Shown here: in pieces, positions 50,201-59,300 of the stretch
Layout of the letters: each line of letters begins with the position of its first letter
Numbering within the stretch: position 1 is the stretch's first letter
Assembly: GCA_904419315.1 (NCBI GenBank)
Contig: CAJFQY010000001.1
Coordinates: 124,001 to 188,000 of the forward strand
Length of the DNA: 64,000 nucleotides
Source: Zongyangia gallinarum
GTDB lineage: Bacteria > Bacillota > Clostridia > Oscillospirales > Ruminococcaceae
Direction: 5' to 3'
The notes under the pieces: model-generated
What the model saw: the letters and a program-made list of their open reading frames with translations, nothing else
Databases searched by the model: none
What the model was told of the DNA's origin: nothing
Made by a program: the position numbers and the translations under genes

Positions 50201-51202
50201 TTATACCGGCTGGATGGGATGATGGCAAGCCACCCAATGACCGGGACAAACCTCGGCGAAATCAGGCTGTATCTTTTTGCATTCCTCTGTAGCTCTTGGA
50301 CAACGAGGATGGAACCGGCAGCCGGTAGGCAGCTGGATGGGGCTGGGAGGCTCTCCTTCGATACTGTACTCCTGGGAACGGTGGGTAGGATCCAACACAG
50401 GCGCGGCTTTGAGCAAAACCTCTGTGTATGGGTGATAAGGACGTTCATAGAGCTCTTCTGTGGGAGCCAACTCAATAATTTTGCCAAGATACATAACCGC
50501 CACACGATGGGTAATCAACCGGACAACCCTCAGGTCATGGGAAATAAAGAGCATCGTCAACTCCAGATCCTTTTGCAGATCCATGAGCAGGTTGATAATC
50601 TGTGCCTGGATAGAGACGTCCAGAGCCGAAACCGGTTCGTCGGCAATGATAAAAGCGGGATCCAACGCCAAAGCCCTGGCAATGCCAATTCTCTGCCGCT
50701 GTCCACCAGAAAATTCACCGGGATACCGGTCCGCTGTATCTGCGTTCATTCCTACCATTTCCAGCAATTTGAGGATCCTCTGTTCCCTTTGTTCCGGAGG
50801 GCAGACTTTATGAACCTTCAGAGCTTCGCCCAGCGTATCCCGGACAGTCATCCGAGGGTTGAGGGAGGAGTAAGGATCTTGGAAGACCATTTGGAAACTG
50901 CGGCGCTTTTCGCGAAGCTCTTTTCCTTTGAGGGAACTGATTTCAATCCCATTGAGGACAACCTTACCAGCGTCAGGATCATACAGGCGCATAATAGTCC
51001 GAGCCAGGGTAGACTTGCCGCAGCCCGATTCCCCTACCAATCCCAGAGTTTCACCTTTCGCGATGGAAAAACTAACGTCATCTACCGCTTTGAGGGTCTG
51101 GATAGGCTTTCGAGCAATAGCGTCTAAAATCGGCCGTTTGAGCCGGAAGTACTTCTTTAAATTGGTGACCGTTAATAACGGCTGTGCTGTACTATTTTCC
51201 AT
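50201..51202 (-). CDS. dppF: Peptide ABC transporter ATP-binding protein DppF/OppF-type
   Basis: This 333-residue protein has Walker A GESGCGKSTLA, Q-loop FQDPYSSLNP, signature FSGGQRQRIGIA, Walker B DPAFIIADEPVSALD and a C-terminal oligopeptide-transporter Cys motif (CRFHPRCPRATEEC). It powers import with the DppD partner, whose stop codon lies 6 nt before its ATG. Confidence 0.93.
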   Translation of the reverse strand: MENSTAQPLLTVTNLKKYFRLKRPILDAIARKPIQTLKAVDDVSFSIAKGETLGLVGESGCGKSTLARTIMRLYDPDAGKVVLNGIEISSLKGKELREKRRSFQMVFQDPYSSLNPRMTVRDTLGEALKVHKVCPPEQREQRILKLLEMVGMNADTADRYPGEFSGGQRQRIGIARALALDPAFIIADEPVSALDVSIQAQIINLLMDLQKDLELTMLFISHDLRVVRLITHRVAVMYLGKIIELAPTEELYERPYHPYTEVLLKAAPVLDPTHRSQEYSIEGEPPSPIQLPTGCRFHPRCPRATEECKKIQPDFAEVCPGHWVACHHPIQPV

Positions 51203-51208
51203 GGACGG

Positions 51209-52204
51209 TCATCTGCCTCCTTCCACAAAGGATTTGACTTCAGAAAGCTTTTCAGGGAAGTGACACCGTGTTAAATGATCCGGTGAGATCTCGCTGAGAG
51301 CAGGCAGCTCTTCCCGGCAGCGGTCCTCAGCAAAACGGCACCGGGGCGCGAAGGGACAGCCTTGGGGCGGGTTGGCCAAGTCGGGAGGAGAACCGGGAAT
51401 GGGAATCAGCCGCTCCTTCTCGTGCCCGGTGGGTAGGGAGGAGAGCAGCCCATAGGTATATGGATGCCGCGGAGAAGAAAAGAGGGTGAGGGTATCGGCA
51501 ATTTCTACCACGTGGCCGGCATACATGACGGCAACCCGGTCGCACATTTGGGCAACGACTCCCAGGTCATGGGTGATAAGCAGGATACTCATCCCTAATT
51601 TGGCCTTTAAATCATTGAGAAGATTGATGATCTGGTCTTGAATCGTCACGTCCAGAGCGGTGGTAGGCTCGTCAGCCAACAAAAGCTGGGGCTTCGCAGC
51701 CAGGGCAATGGCAATCATCGCCCTCTGGCGCATGCCGCCGCTAAATTGATGGGGATATTCCTTAATGCGGGTTTCCGGACGTGGAATTCCCACCATATGA
51801 AGTAGTTCAATGGCCCGTTCTGTCTTTTCTTTTTTTGACATCTTCTGGTCACCGAAAGCCTCGAATATCTGCTCACCAATGGTGAGCACGGGATTCAAAG
51901 CGGTCATCGGCTCCTGAAAGATCATAGCGATTTCCTTGCCGCGGATCTGGCGCATTTCCTTCTGGGAGAGGGCGGTTAGCTCCTTTCCTTTGTAGAGGAT
52001 ATGCCCGTCCACAATCTTGCCCGGCTTATGGATCAGCCGGAGGATAGAACGGCAGGTGGCGCTTTTCCCGCAGCCTGACTCCCCAACTAGGGCGAAGGTT
52101 TCCCCTTGGCGGATGGTAAAGCTGACATTATCCACCGCTTTGACAGTCATTTCTTTGGTAATAAAATATGTTTTTAAATTTTTAACCTCCAGGATATCGG
52201 CCAT
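51209..52204 (-). CDS. dppD: Peptide ABC transporter ATP-binding protein DppD/OppD-type
   Basis: This 331-residue protein has Walker A GESGCGKSATC, Q-loop FQEPMTALNP, signature FSGGMRQRAMIA, Walker B LLLADEPTTALD and the C-terminal Cys motif (CPFAPRCRFAEDRC). It pairs with DppF. It is 19 nt downstream of dppC. Confidence 0.93.
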   Translation of the reverse strand: MADILEVKNLKTYFITKEMTVKAVDNVSFTIRQGETFALVGESGCGKSATCRSILRLIHKPGKIVDGHILYKGKELTALSQKEMRQIRGKEIAMIFQEPMTALNPVLTIGEQIFEAFGDQKMSKKEKTERAIELLHMVGIPRPETRIKEYPHQFSGGMRQRAMIAIALAAKPQLLLADEPTTALDVTIQDQIINLLNDLKAKLGMSILLITHDLGVVAQMCDRVAVMYAGHVVEIADTLTLFSSPRHPYTYGLLSSLPTGHEKERLIPIPGSPPDLANPPQGCPFAPRCRFAEDRCREELPALSEISPDHLTRCHFPEKLSEVKSFVEGGR

Positions 52205-52223
52205 GGTCCGAGCTCCCCCTTTC

Positions 52224-53123
52224 TTAACGGTTTTTGGTGCGCAGCAAGTCGGCTAAGCCGTCGCCAAACAGGCTGAAGCCGGTGCCGGCAAAGATGAGTG
52301 CGAAACCGGGGCAGGCGCAGATCCACCATGCCTGGGAGATAAACGGACGTCCATCTGCGATGAGCGCGCCCCATTCCGGTGTCGGGGGCTGCACGCCCAA
52401 TCCAAGGAAGGACAGGGAAGCACCGGTGAGCATACACATAACAACGTCAGAAGACGCAAAAGCGATAGCGGAGGAAAATACGTTAGGCAAAATGTGCCGG
52501 ATCAGAATACGCAGATCGGAATATCCAAGAAGACGGGCAGCTTGGACGTATTCACTATGTTTGACCACCATGACCTCGCTTCGGACCAGCCTGGCGTAGT
52601 CGCGCCAGCCCACCAGCCAGATGGCGATGTAAAGGTTGTTCATACTCGGCCCCATAATGCTGACGATGGCAATGACCAAGATGATGAAGGGGAAAGCCAT
52701 AACCACGTCCAGAATGCGCATCAGGACACTGTCCAACCATCCGCCATAGTAGCCGGCGATGAGGCCGATGATACTGCCGGTGATAAAGGGGACGATCATG
52801 GCCAGAACGCCGATGGTTAGGTCAATGCGGGTGCCCCATACCACACGGGCGAACACATCACGCCCGTAGTTGTCAGTGCCGAAGAGATGCTCCGCCGAAG
52901 GGGGCTGGAGCATAGCGGTGGTATCGGAAGCGTTAGGGTCATAGGAAGTTAAAAACTGGGGAAAAAGGGCAAAGATCACCACCACCAGGATGATCAGCAG
53001 GCCGATGTTGAGCGTCATGCTCCGGCGCCACCAGGGAGCCTTTTTGCGGGCGATCAGGGCACCGCCCTCCTGGGCGGCGTTGACCACCTTCCGCTGTTCG
53101 TCCATTCCCTCAAGCTTTGCCAT
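52224..53123 (-). CDS. dppC: Peptide ABC transporter permease DppC-type
   Basis: ATG 53123 is chosen (AAGGAGGGG at proper spacing); ATG 53129 lies too close to the ribosome site. The 299-residue protein has a cytoplasmic N-terminus, one span, then the BPD_transp domain with the EAA-type loop EYVQAARLLGYSDLRILIRHILPN. It also has the OppC-like LFGTDNYGRDVFARVVWGTR. It forms the channel with DppB. Confidence 0.92.
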   Translation of the reverse strand: MAKLEGMDEQRKVVNAAQEGGALIARKKAPWWRRSMTLNIGLLIILVVVIFALFPQFLTSYDPNASDTTAMLQPPSAEHLFGTDNYGRDVFARVVWGTRIDLTIGVLAMIVPFITGSIIGLIAGYYGGWLDSVLMRILDVVMAFPFIILVIAIVSIMGPSMNNLYIAIWLVGWRDYARLVRSEVMVVKHSEYVQAARLLGYSDLRILIRHILPNVFSSAIAFASSDVVMCMLTGASLSFLGLGVQPPTPEWGALIADGRPFISQAWWICACPGFALIFAGTGFSLFGDGLADLLRTKNR

Positions 53124-53202
53124 GCCCATCCCCTCCTTTCTTAAAGCGATGTAAAGTGAGCCTTTGAGGGGCCAGGTTATATTGCGTCATCCTTGCGCCC
53201 TC

Positions 53203-54153
53203 CTATTCTAGTTCTACCCGCGGATCCAAGAGCGAGTAGGAAATATCGGTGATCAAGTTTACAATGAGCACCAGCGCGGCGAAGATCACCACCACCGATT
53301 GAACCACAGCGTAGTCCCGGCGGAAGATGGCCTCTACCAGCAGCGCGCCGACACCGGGCAGGCCGAAGACCGTCTCGATAACCACAGTATAGCCCAACAG
53401 GTTAACGATCCGCAGGGCCAGCAGGGTCACCGTAGAGATCAAGGCGTTTTTGACAATGTGGCGGGAGCGGACCCGGCCTTCAGAGATACCCTTGCTGCGG
53501 GCAAAGTCTACGAAGTCCATTCCCATTACATTGGCCACATTCCCACGGAGATTTTTAATCATCAGGGTGCAGACCCCCAGCGCGCCGGTGATGGACGGCA
53601 GGATGAGACAGCGCACATGGTCTAAGAAGGTGACGCCCCATCCGGAGATAGGCACCCAGCCCAGCTGCAGCCCAAAGAGGAGCAGCAGCAATATGCCGAT
53701 CCAGAACTGGGGCATGGAGAGGGCCACCAGGGAAAGGACGCGGATGATATTGTCCCCTATGCCGTTTTTATGCCGTCCGCAGTAGTAGCCCAGCGGGAAG
53801 CTGATGAGGACGACAAACAGGGCGGTCATCAGCGCCAGGGAAACGGTCACGATCATCCGGCTTCCCAGCAGGTCGCTGACGGGGATGGAATACTGGATAG
53901 ATTCCCCCAGGTTACCGGTGACCAGATCCCGCAAAAAGATGCCGTATTGCACGATGTAAGGCTTGTCCAGCCCCATTTCCACTTCCTTGGCGGCGACCAT
54001 CTCGGGGGTAGCCTTTTCACCCAGCATAATCTGCGCAGGATTGCCGGGGATCAGGCGCATCATTACAAATACCAAGATGGTGACGCACAGCAGAACGGGG
54101 ATCATCTGCAACAGGCGCTTTATTGCATAATTGAGTTGCTGCATAGCATTCAC
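53203..54153 (-). CDS. dppB: Peptide ABC transporter permease DppB-type
   Basis: This 316-residue protein has an N-terminal span followed by MRLIPGNPAQIMLGEKATPE, a DppB/OppB hallmark, and the EAA loop DFVDFARSKGISEGRVRSRHIVKNAL. About six membrane spans are present. Upstream GAGGACAGG fits the ATG at 54153. The gap to dppA (126 nt) contains an AAAGGGG/CCCCTTT-rich hairpin that could stabilise the upstream mRNA. Confidence 0.93.
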   Translation of the reverse strand: MNAMQQLNYAIKRLLQMIPVLLCVTILVFVMMRLIPGNPAQIMLGEKATPEMVAAKEVEMGLDKPYIVQYGIFLRDLVTGNLGESIQYSIPVSDLLGSRMIVTVSLALMTALFVVLISFPLGYYCGRHKNGIGDNIIRVLSLVALSMPQFWIGILLLLLFGLQLGWVPISGWGVTFLDHVRCLILPSITGALGVCTLMIKNLRGNVANVMGMDFVDFARSKGISEGRVRSRHIVKNALISTVTLLALRIVNLLGYTVVIETVFGLPGVGALLVEAIFRRDYAVVQSVVVIFAALVLIVNLITDISYSLLDPRVELE

Positions 54154-54279
54154 CTGTCCTCAATGAAAATAGCGGTAGGGGCTTCCCGCCCTTTTGGTGG
54201 GAAAGCCCCTTTGCCGCTGAAAAACGGAGGGAAAGGGGAAAGTCCCCTCCCCCTCCGATTCAAATTGCGTTGTTTGGGT

Positions 54280-55842
54280 TTATTTGGTGGTCTCCTGGAA
54301 GCGGTAAGCGCCCAGAGGAGTCTGGATAAAGTTCTCTACATTGCTGCGGTAGGCAACAGGGTAGGGAATATAGAACATGCTGAAGAAGGGCAGCTCGTCG
54401 GCCATCATCTGCTGGATCTCATAATAGAGCTCCTGGCGTTTTTCGGGGTCAAGCTCGGTTTTGGCCTCGTTGACCAAAGCCTCCACCTCATCATTCTGCC
54501 AGCCGCTCATCAGGCACATGGCGTTGTCATAGATGCAGCTGTAATCCGCCTGCTGGGAAGGATCGGCCATATCGTTGGTCCAGGGCCGGATCTGCAGATC
54601 CAGGGTCAGGTTGTTCATCCGCTCGTTGATGGTGCCCTTTTCCAGGGTTTCCAGGTTCAGGGTGATGCCAACCTCAGCCCACTGCTCCTTGAGCAGGGTA
54701 CCCATGGTGGCGTGGATGGTGTTGCCGGAATCCAGGGCCAGGGTGATTTCAAAGCCGTCGCCATAGCCAGCCTCGGTCAGAAGCTCTTTGGCGCCTTCGG
54801 GATCATACTCGGGATAGTCCACGTTTTCATTCCAATACATGCCGTTGACGGACATGAAGGAGGTGGCGAGCTCACCATAGCCGTAAAGGGCAACGTCCCT
54901 CAGTTCTTCCAGGTCGGTGGCCATGGCCAAGGCGCGGCGGACGCGGACGTCATTCAGGGGCTCGATGGTGTTGTTAAAGATCATGTTGCGGACCTCGGTG
55001 GAAGGCAGGCCGACAGCGACGATGTCGGGGTCAGCATCCAATTCTTCCATCCGGTTCCAGGGGACGAAGGTAATGGCGTCCACCTGGCCAGCCTGCAGCT
55101 GCATGACGCGGGAGTTATCGTCAGGGACGACGGTGAATTTTACACTGTCCAGTTTGGGTTCGTCGGGATTCCAGTAGTTGGTGTTTTTCTCTAAGAGGAC
55201 ATATTCGCCCTTCTGCCACTCGGCGAAATAGAAGGGGCCGGTTCCCATCGGAGCCTGGGTGTAAGCTTCCTCGCCCACCTCTTCATAATAGGCTTTGGAC
55301 TGGACGGAAGCGTTGAACATGGCAAGGTCAGCCAGGATGGGAGCCCAGGGCTCGGTCAGAGTGATCACCAGGGTGTTCTCATCGGGAGCTTCCACAGACT
55401 CGATGGCTTCCATGGCAAAAGCCCAAGCAGAGGACTCGGTGTCCCGGGCCCGCTCAATGGACCAGATCCAGTCCTCGGTGGTGACTTCAGTGCCGTTGGC
55501 GAATTTAACGCCGGGTTTCAGATGGAAGGTGTACTGGGTGCCTTCAGGGTTGATGTCCCAGCTTTCCGCCAGCCAGGGCTCAATGCTCTTGCCGTCGTCG
55601 CTGGCCCGGACAAGGCCTTCCATGGTCAGGCCGAACAGCCAGATATTGACGTTGCCGTCCTGGGTGACAGGATCCAGGTTGTCAGAATCCTCGGGACGGG
55701 CAATGACCAGCTGGTTGGGATCGGTGGTAGCAGCCTGGCTGCCGCCGCTTGTGTCGCCGCCGCTGCTGGAGCATCCGGTGACTGAGAATACCATTGCAAC
55801 TGCCATCAGAAGGACAATTGCCCTTTTCAGAAATTTTTTCAT
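54280..55842 (-). CDS. dppA: Peptide ABC transporter substrate-binding lipoprotein DppA-type
   Basis: ATG 55842 starts a lipoprotein signal (MKKFLKRAIVLLMAVAMVFSV) with lipobox TGC, giving 520 residues; the longer in-frame extension covers the leader and is not coding. A Ser/Gly-rich linker follows the Cys. SBP_bac_5 signatures are TFHLKPGVKFANGTEVTTEDWIWSIERA and RRALAMATDLEEL. It delivers peptides to DppBCDF. It heads the operon dppA-B-C-D-F-deacylase. Confidence 0.93.
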   Translation of the reverse strand: MKKFLKRAIVLLMAVAMVFSVTGCSSSGGDTSGGSQAATTDPNQLVIARPEDSDNLDPVTQDGNVNIWLFGLTMEGLVRASDDGKSIEPWLAESWDINPEGTQYTFHLKPGVKFANGTEVTTEDWIWSIERARDTESSAWAFAMEAIESVEAPDENTLVITLTEPWAPILADLAMFNASVQSKAYYEEVGEEAYTQAPMGTGPFYFAEWQKGEYVLLEKNTNYWNPDEPKLDSVKFTVVPDDNSRVMQLQAGQVDAITFVPWNRMEELDADPDIVAVGLPSTEVRNMIFNNTIEPLNDVRVRRALAMATDLEELRDVALYGYGELATSFMSVNGMYWNENVDYPEYDPEGAKELLTEAGYGDGFEITLALDSGNTIHATMGTLLKEQWAEVGITLNLETLEKGTINERMNNLTLDLQIRPWTNDMADPSQQADYSCIYDNAMCLMSGWQNDEVEALVNEAKTELDPEKRQELYYEIQQMMADELPFFSMFYIPYPVAYRSNVENFIQTPLGAYRFQETTK

Positions 55843-55936
55843 ACTCTCTACTTCATTCCTTTCCTCGCGGTTAAATGAAATATCCCCCGCCGAAATTGGC
55901 GCAGTGACAGCCGGGTATCTTCCGACTACACCAAAA

Positions 55937-55971
55937 AATGGTGCTACAAAGCCAATCAATGCAGCACCATT
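55937..55971 (-). terminator. Terminator-like hairpin at the start of the dppA leader
   Basis: On the minus strand AATGGTGCT pairs with AGCACCATT (9 bp), followed by TTTTTT. It begins only about 4 nt after the predicted start site and about 95 nt before dppA, so it looks like an attenuator. The fabD leader has the same layout. Confidence 0.55.
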
Positions 55972-55981
55972 GCTGTGCATT

Positions 55982-56010
55982 ATTATAGCATTCTGCATGG
56001 GACAAGTCAA
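55982..56010 (-). promoter_or_regulatory. dppA operon promoter
   Basis: On the minus strand TTGACT (56010-56005), a 17-nt spacer and TATAAT (55987-55982). The start is near 55975. Upstream, 56011-56310 is AT-rich with no gene or other clear motif seen. Confidence 0.75.
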
Positions 56011-56310
56011 TAAATTACAAAATTTTTAATCTGCTAACTGTTTAAAGAAGTGTGGCAAATTCCCAAGATTTAGGAAAAATATCTAAGGGAAAGCGGGAAA
56101 ATGTATTTCTTATAAGGGTGTTTTCAGAAAAATTGTACTGCCAGAGAAAACAGAAATGAATTTTCTTACCCAAAAAATTTCATTTTTATTTTGAAGAAAT
56201 TTTTATTATTTAAAGCAGCCGAGAGTATATTTCCCTATGAAAGAAGAGCTTTTATCCTCTTTTAGGGGAAGAAAATCCCCAGGTGAATACTTATCCGATA
56301 AAAATTTTTA

Positions 56311-56347
56311 AGATAGAAAAGGCGGACGACTACATGTCATCCGCCTT
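56311..56347 (-). terminator. Terminator after the GH32 gene
   Basis: On the minus strand AAGGCGGA and TCCGCCTT pair and are followed by TTTTCT. It lies 22 nt beyond the stop codon. Confidence 0.85.
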
Positions 56348-56368
56348 AAAGCAAAGGATATACGGGTT

Positions 56369-59300
56369 TTATTTTCTCTTGCGGGAAAGGATCACCGCAG
56401 CGCCTGCGCTCAGGGCCAGGACTGCCAGTGCTCCAGCTACCATGCTGCTGTCTCCGGAAGCGGGGTTCTCTTTCTCGCCAGAACCAGATCCGTTGGCGGA
56501 ATCATTTCCACTGCCAGACGGCCAATCCCAGTCCCCGCCGCCTGCCTGATCTTCGTCAGAGCCAGGTATGCTGGGCTTATCGGTGCCAGGTGTGGGTTCT
56601 GGCTCTGTCACCGCCTCCTCTTCCCTTGTCACCACAATCACATATTCGCTCTCTTCACCTTCTAGGCTCAGCGTAACTACAATCTCGTTTTCTCCTACCT
56701 GCAGCGGGATCTCTTCAGAGTAGACCCCGCTCTCCAGCGCCTCTTCTCCCAGCATGGCTGTGATGCCATCGGCAAAGAAGGCTTTCACCTGCACACCCTC
56801 TACCTCGTTTCCTACGGCAGCGGTGTAAGAGAAGGTGTCTTTGTCAAAGGCGGGAGTAAGAGTTCCTTCAGACAGCTCCAAGCCATCCAGGAGAGGTTTC
56901 TCGCCTACAGGAGGCTGTTCTTCCTCTTCTCTCGTAACGGTGATGGTGTAGGTCTTGTCTCCTGCTGCTACGGTAATAGCATTAGGTCCAACCTCCAGGG
57001 CGATGTCCTCGGAGTAGGAACCGGATGCGACGTCCTTGCCGTTGACGGTGACAGCGGTGTCACCGGTGTAGGTGGGCATGACCTTGACAGAGGAGACGGA
57101 GTTTGCCACAGTGGCGGTGTAGTTCAGAGTATCCTTGTCAAAGGCGGGATCCAGGGTACCGTTGGAGAGTTCCAGGCCGCTCAGCTCGGTGGGGACGGGC
57201 TCTGGAACCGGTTCCTCCCAGGCGGAATTCATGGAATAGATGGTGAGAGAATCAATGGTGACATTCCCCCCCAGGGTATAAAATTCCATTCCATCGCTGG
57301 AGGCGTCAGGGAAGAAAAGGGTGCTGACCGCCGCCTGTCCATCGTTGCCGAAGGCTTCGATCACAGAAGTGTCTACCAAAATCCGCAGTTTCACCTTCCC
57401 ATTTTCCATAGGAGCCATGGCGATGGGGCAGATACCGCCGGTGGCCGGTCCTCCCTGGCTCTTATCCACCACCATCTGGCCGTTTTCCACATCATATTTG
57501 ACGACCGTCTGCTGGCCGTTGCCTTTGCGCAGGACAAAGCCAAACTCGGTGACGTTGTCATCCAAGGTGAACTCGCCTTCGATATCATAATAGATGCCGG
57601 TAACTCCCTCTAGTATATTAGGGGAATCTGGGGCGACAGAATTGTTTTCTGTCTCATAGAGGATGCCGGAACGGAGGGTATCCACCTCCTCCACGGGATA
57701 GGTGATCAGGCGCATCTGGCCGTCCACCGTTTTGAGCTGGGTTTCCAGAGGCAGGGACTGGGCGCCATTCCAGCACTTTTCTGTGCCCAGGGAGGCCGCG
57801 CTGCTGTCAATGAGCCAGCTGACAGAGATGCGGCGGTCTTTGGCGTCGTTAAAATAGGTACTGGTAGCGTAATTCTGGCCGGTTACAGTAGCGCTGGCGC
57901 CCCGAGAATCGCCGTTAAAGATCAGCTTGTCGGTTTCGGCCCGGAAATGGAGGATGCCGCTGTCGTCTTTGGTGACATTGCCTACCACATAGAACACGCC
58001 GCCGGCGTTGATGACCCATTTGATATTGCCGTTATCCCCGTCCAGAGCCAGAGGATAGATGTCGGGGCATTCGGTCTCCATGGTGTTGCCGTCCTTGTCC
58101 AGGGCGGAGCTATTGTAGGTCCAGTGGAGCAGGTCATTGGAGGTGTAGAGTTTGCAGTCGGTGCCTTGGCCACCGGTAATGGCCAGCCATACGCCGCCAT
58201 TTTCCATGGCCGCGTCTTCATACCAAACCACCTTGGGGTCAAAGGAGCCGGGTACGTCGGGGGTGTCTACCTTGTTGAGGGTATAACCACCGTCGGTGGA
58301 ATAGGCCACCCGCAGCCCGTTGTAGAAAAAGACCATTCTGGCCTCGGGAGGAACGGATTCATCGAAGAGCCCGGAGCAGTTGTTATAGTCGATGACACCG
58401 CCGCCGGAGCAGATGTTGCCGGAAAGGACAATACCGTAATCGGTCCAATGGATCAGGTCTTTAGAAACGGCGTGGCCCCAATGAGGAGTACCCCAATCCA
58501 GAGATTCGGGATTGTACTGATAGTACATATGGTATTCCCCGGTGGCCGCGTTATAGGTCAGTCCATTGGGGTCGTTCATCCACATGGTCTGGGGGGTGAA
58601 GTGGAACTGAGGACGATAATCTCCCTCATAGATGGTTTCTTCATCTACCTCACGGTAGATGGTAATATCGATGGGCAGGCTCAATTTGGTCTCATCATCA
58701 GAAACCACCAGCTTGAGGGTATTTTTACCTACCCGCAGGGGGATGTCGGCAGACTCGACACCGCTGTGGATCACGGAATTATTGAGCTTCAGCTCAAAGC
58801 GGTCCTTGGCTTCTGCCTTGATCCTGATGGAGGAGACGGTATTCTCCACCGTCGCGGTGTAAGCGGTGGTAGCAGGATCAAAGGGCTGGTCCAGGGTAGC
58901 GCCGATGACCTCCAGAGAGGTCAGTTGAGGGATATCCTCGGCCAGATAATAGTAAAGGTTGTCAAAGGTAGTGTCGGAACCAAAGGTCATAACGCCGATG
59001 GTGCCGCCGTTAAAATCGGGATCATTCCAGGTGCCGATGAGGACGCCGTCCAGATAGTAGCTGAAAGCGTTGTTGATGCACTCAATGCGCAGATGATAAT
59101 CCTGCGCGGCGATCTGTGCAGAGGTAAGGCCGCCGCTGATACCCCAGACGTCGGCGCCGTTGTTCTTAAACAGGCGGGTGGTGGAGCCGTAATACTTGTC
59201 AATATTGGCGCAGATCCAGGTTTCGTAGGGATTGGCTGGATTCTGGGCAATGACCAGGCCGGCGCCGCCCTTGGGGTTGTCAATGTGCAGATCCCCCTCC

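Noticed and set aside
55843..56010. N-terminal extension of DppA by 56 residues
   Set aside because: The frame is open, but it runs through the promoter, start site and hairpin. The lipoprotein signal peptide begins cleanly at 55842.
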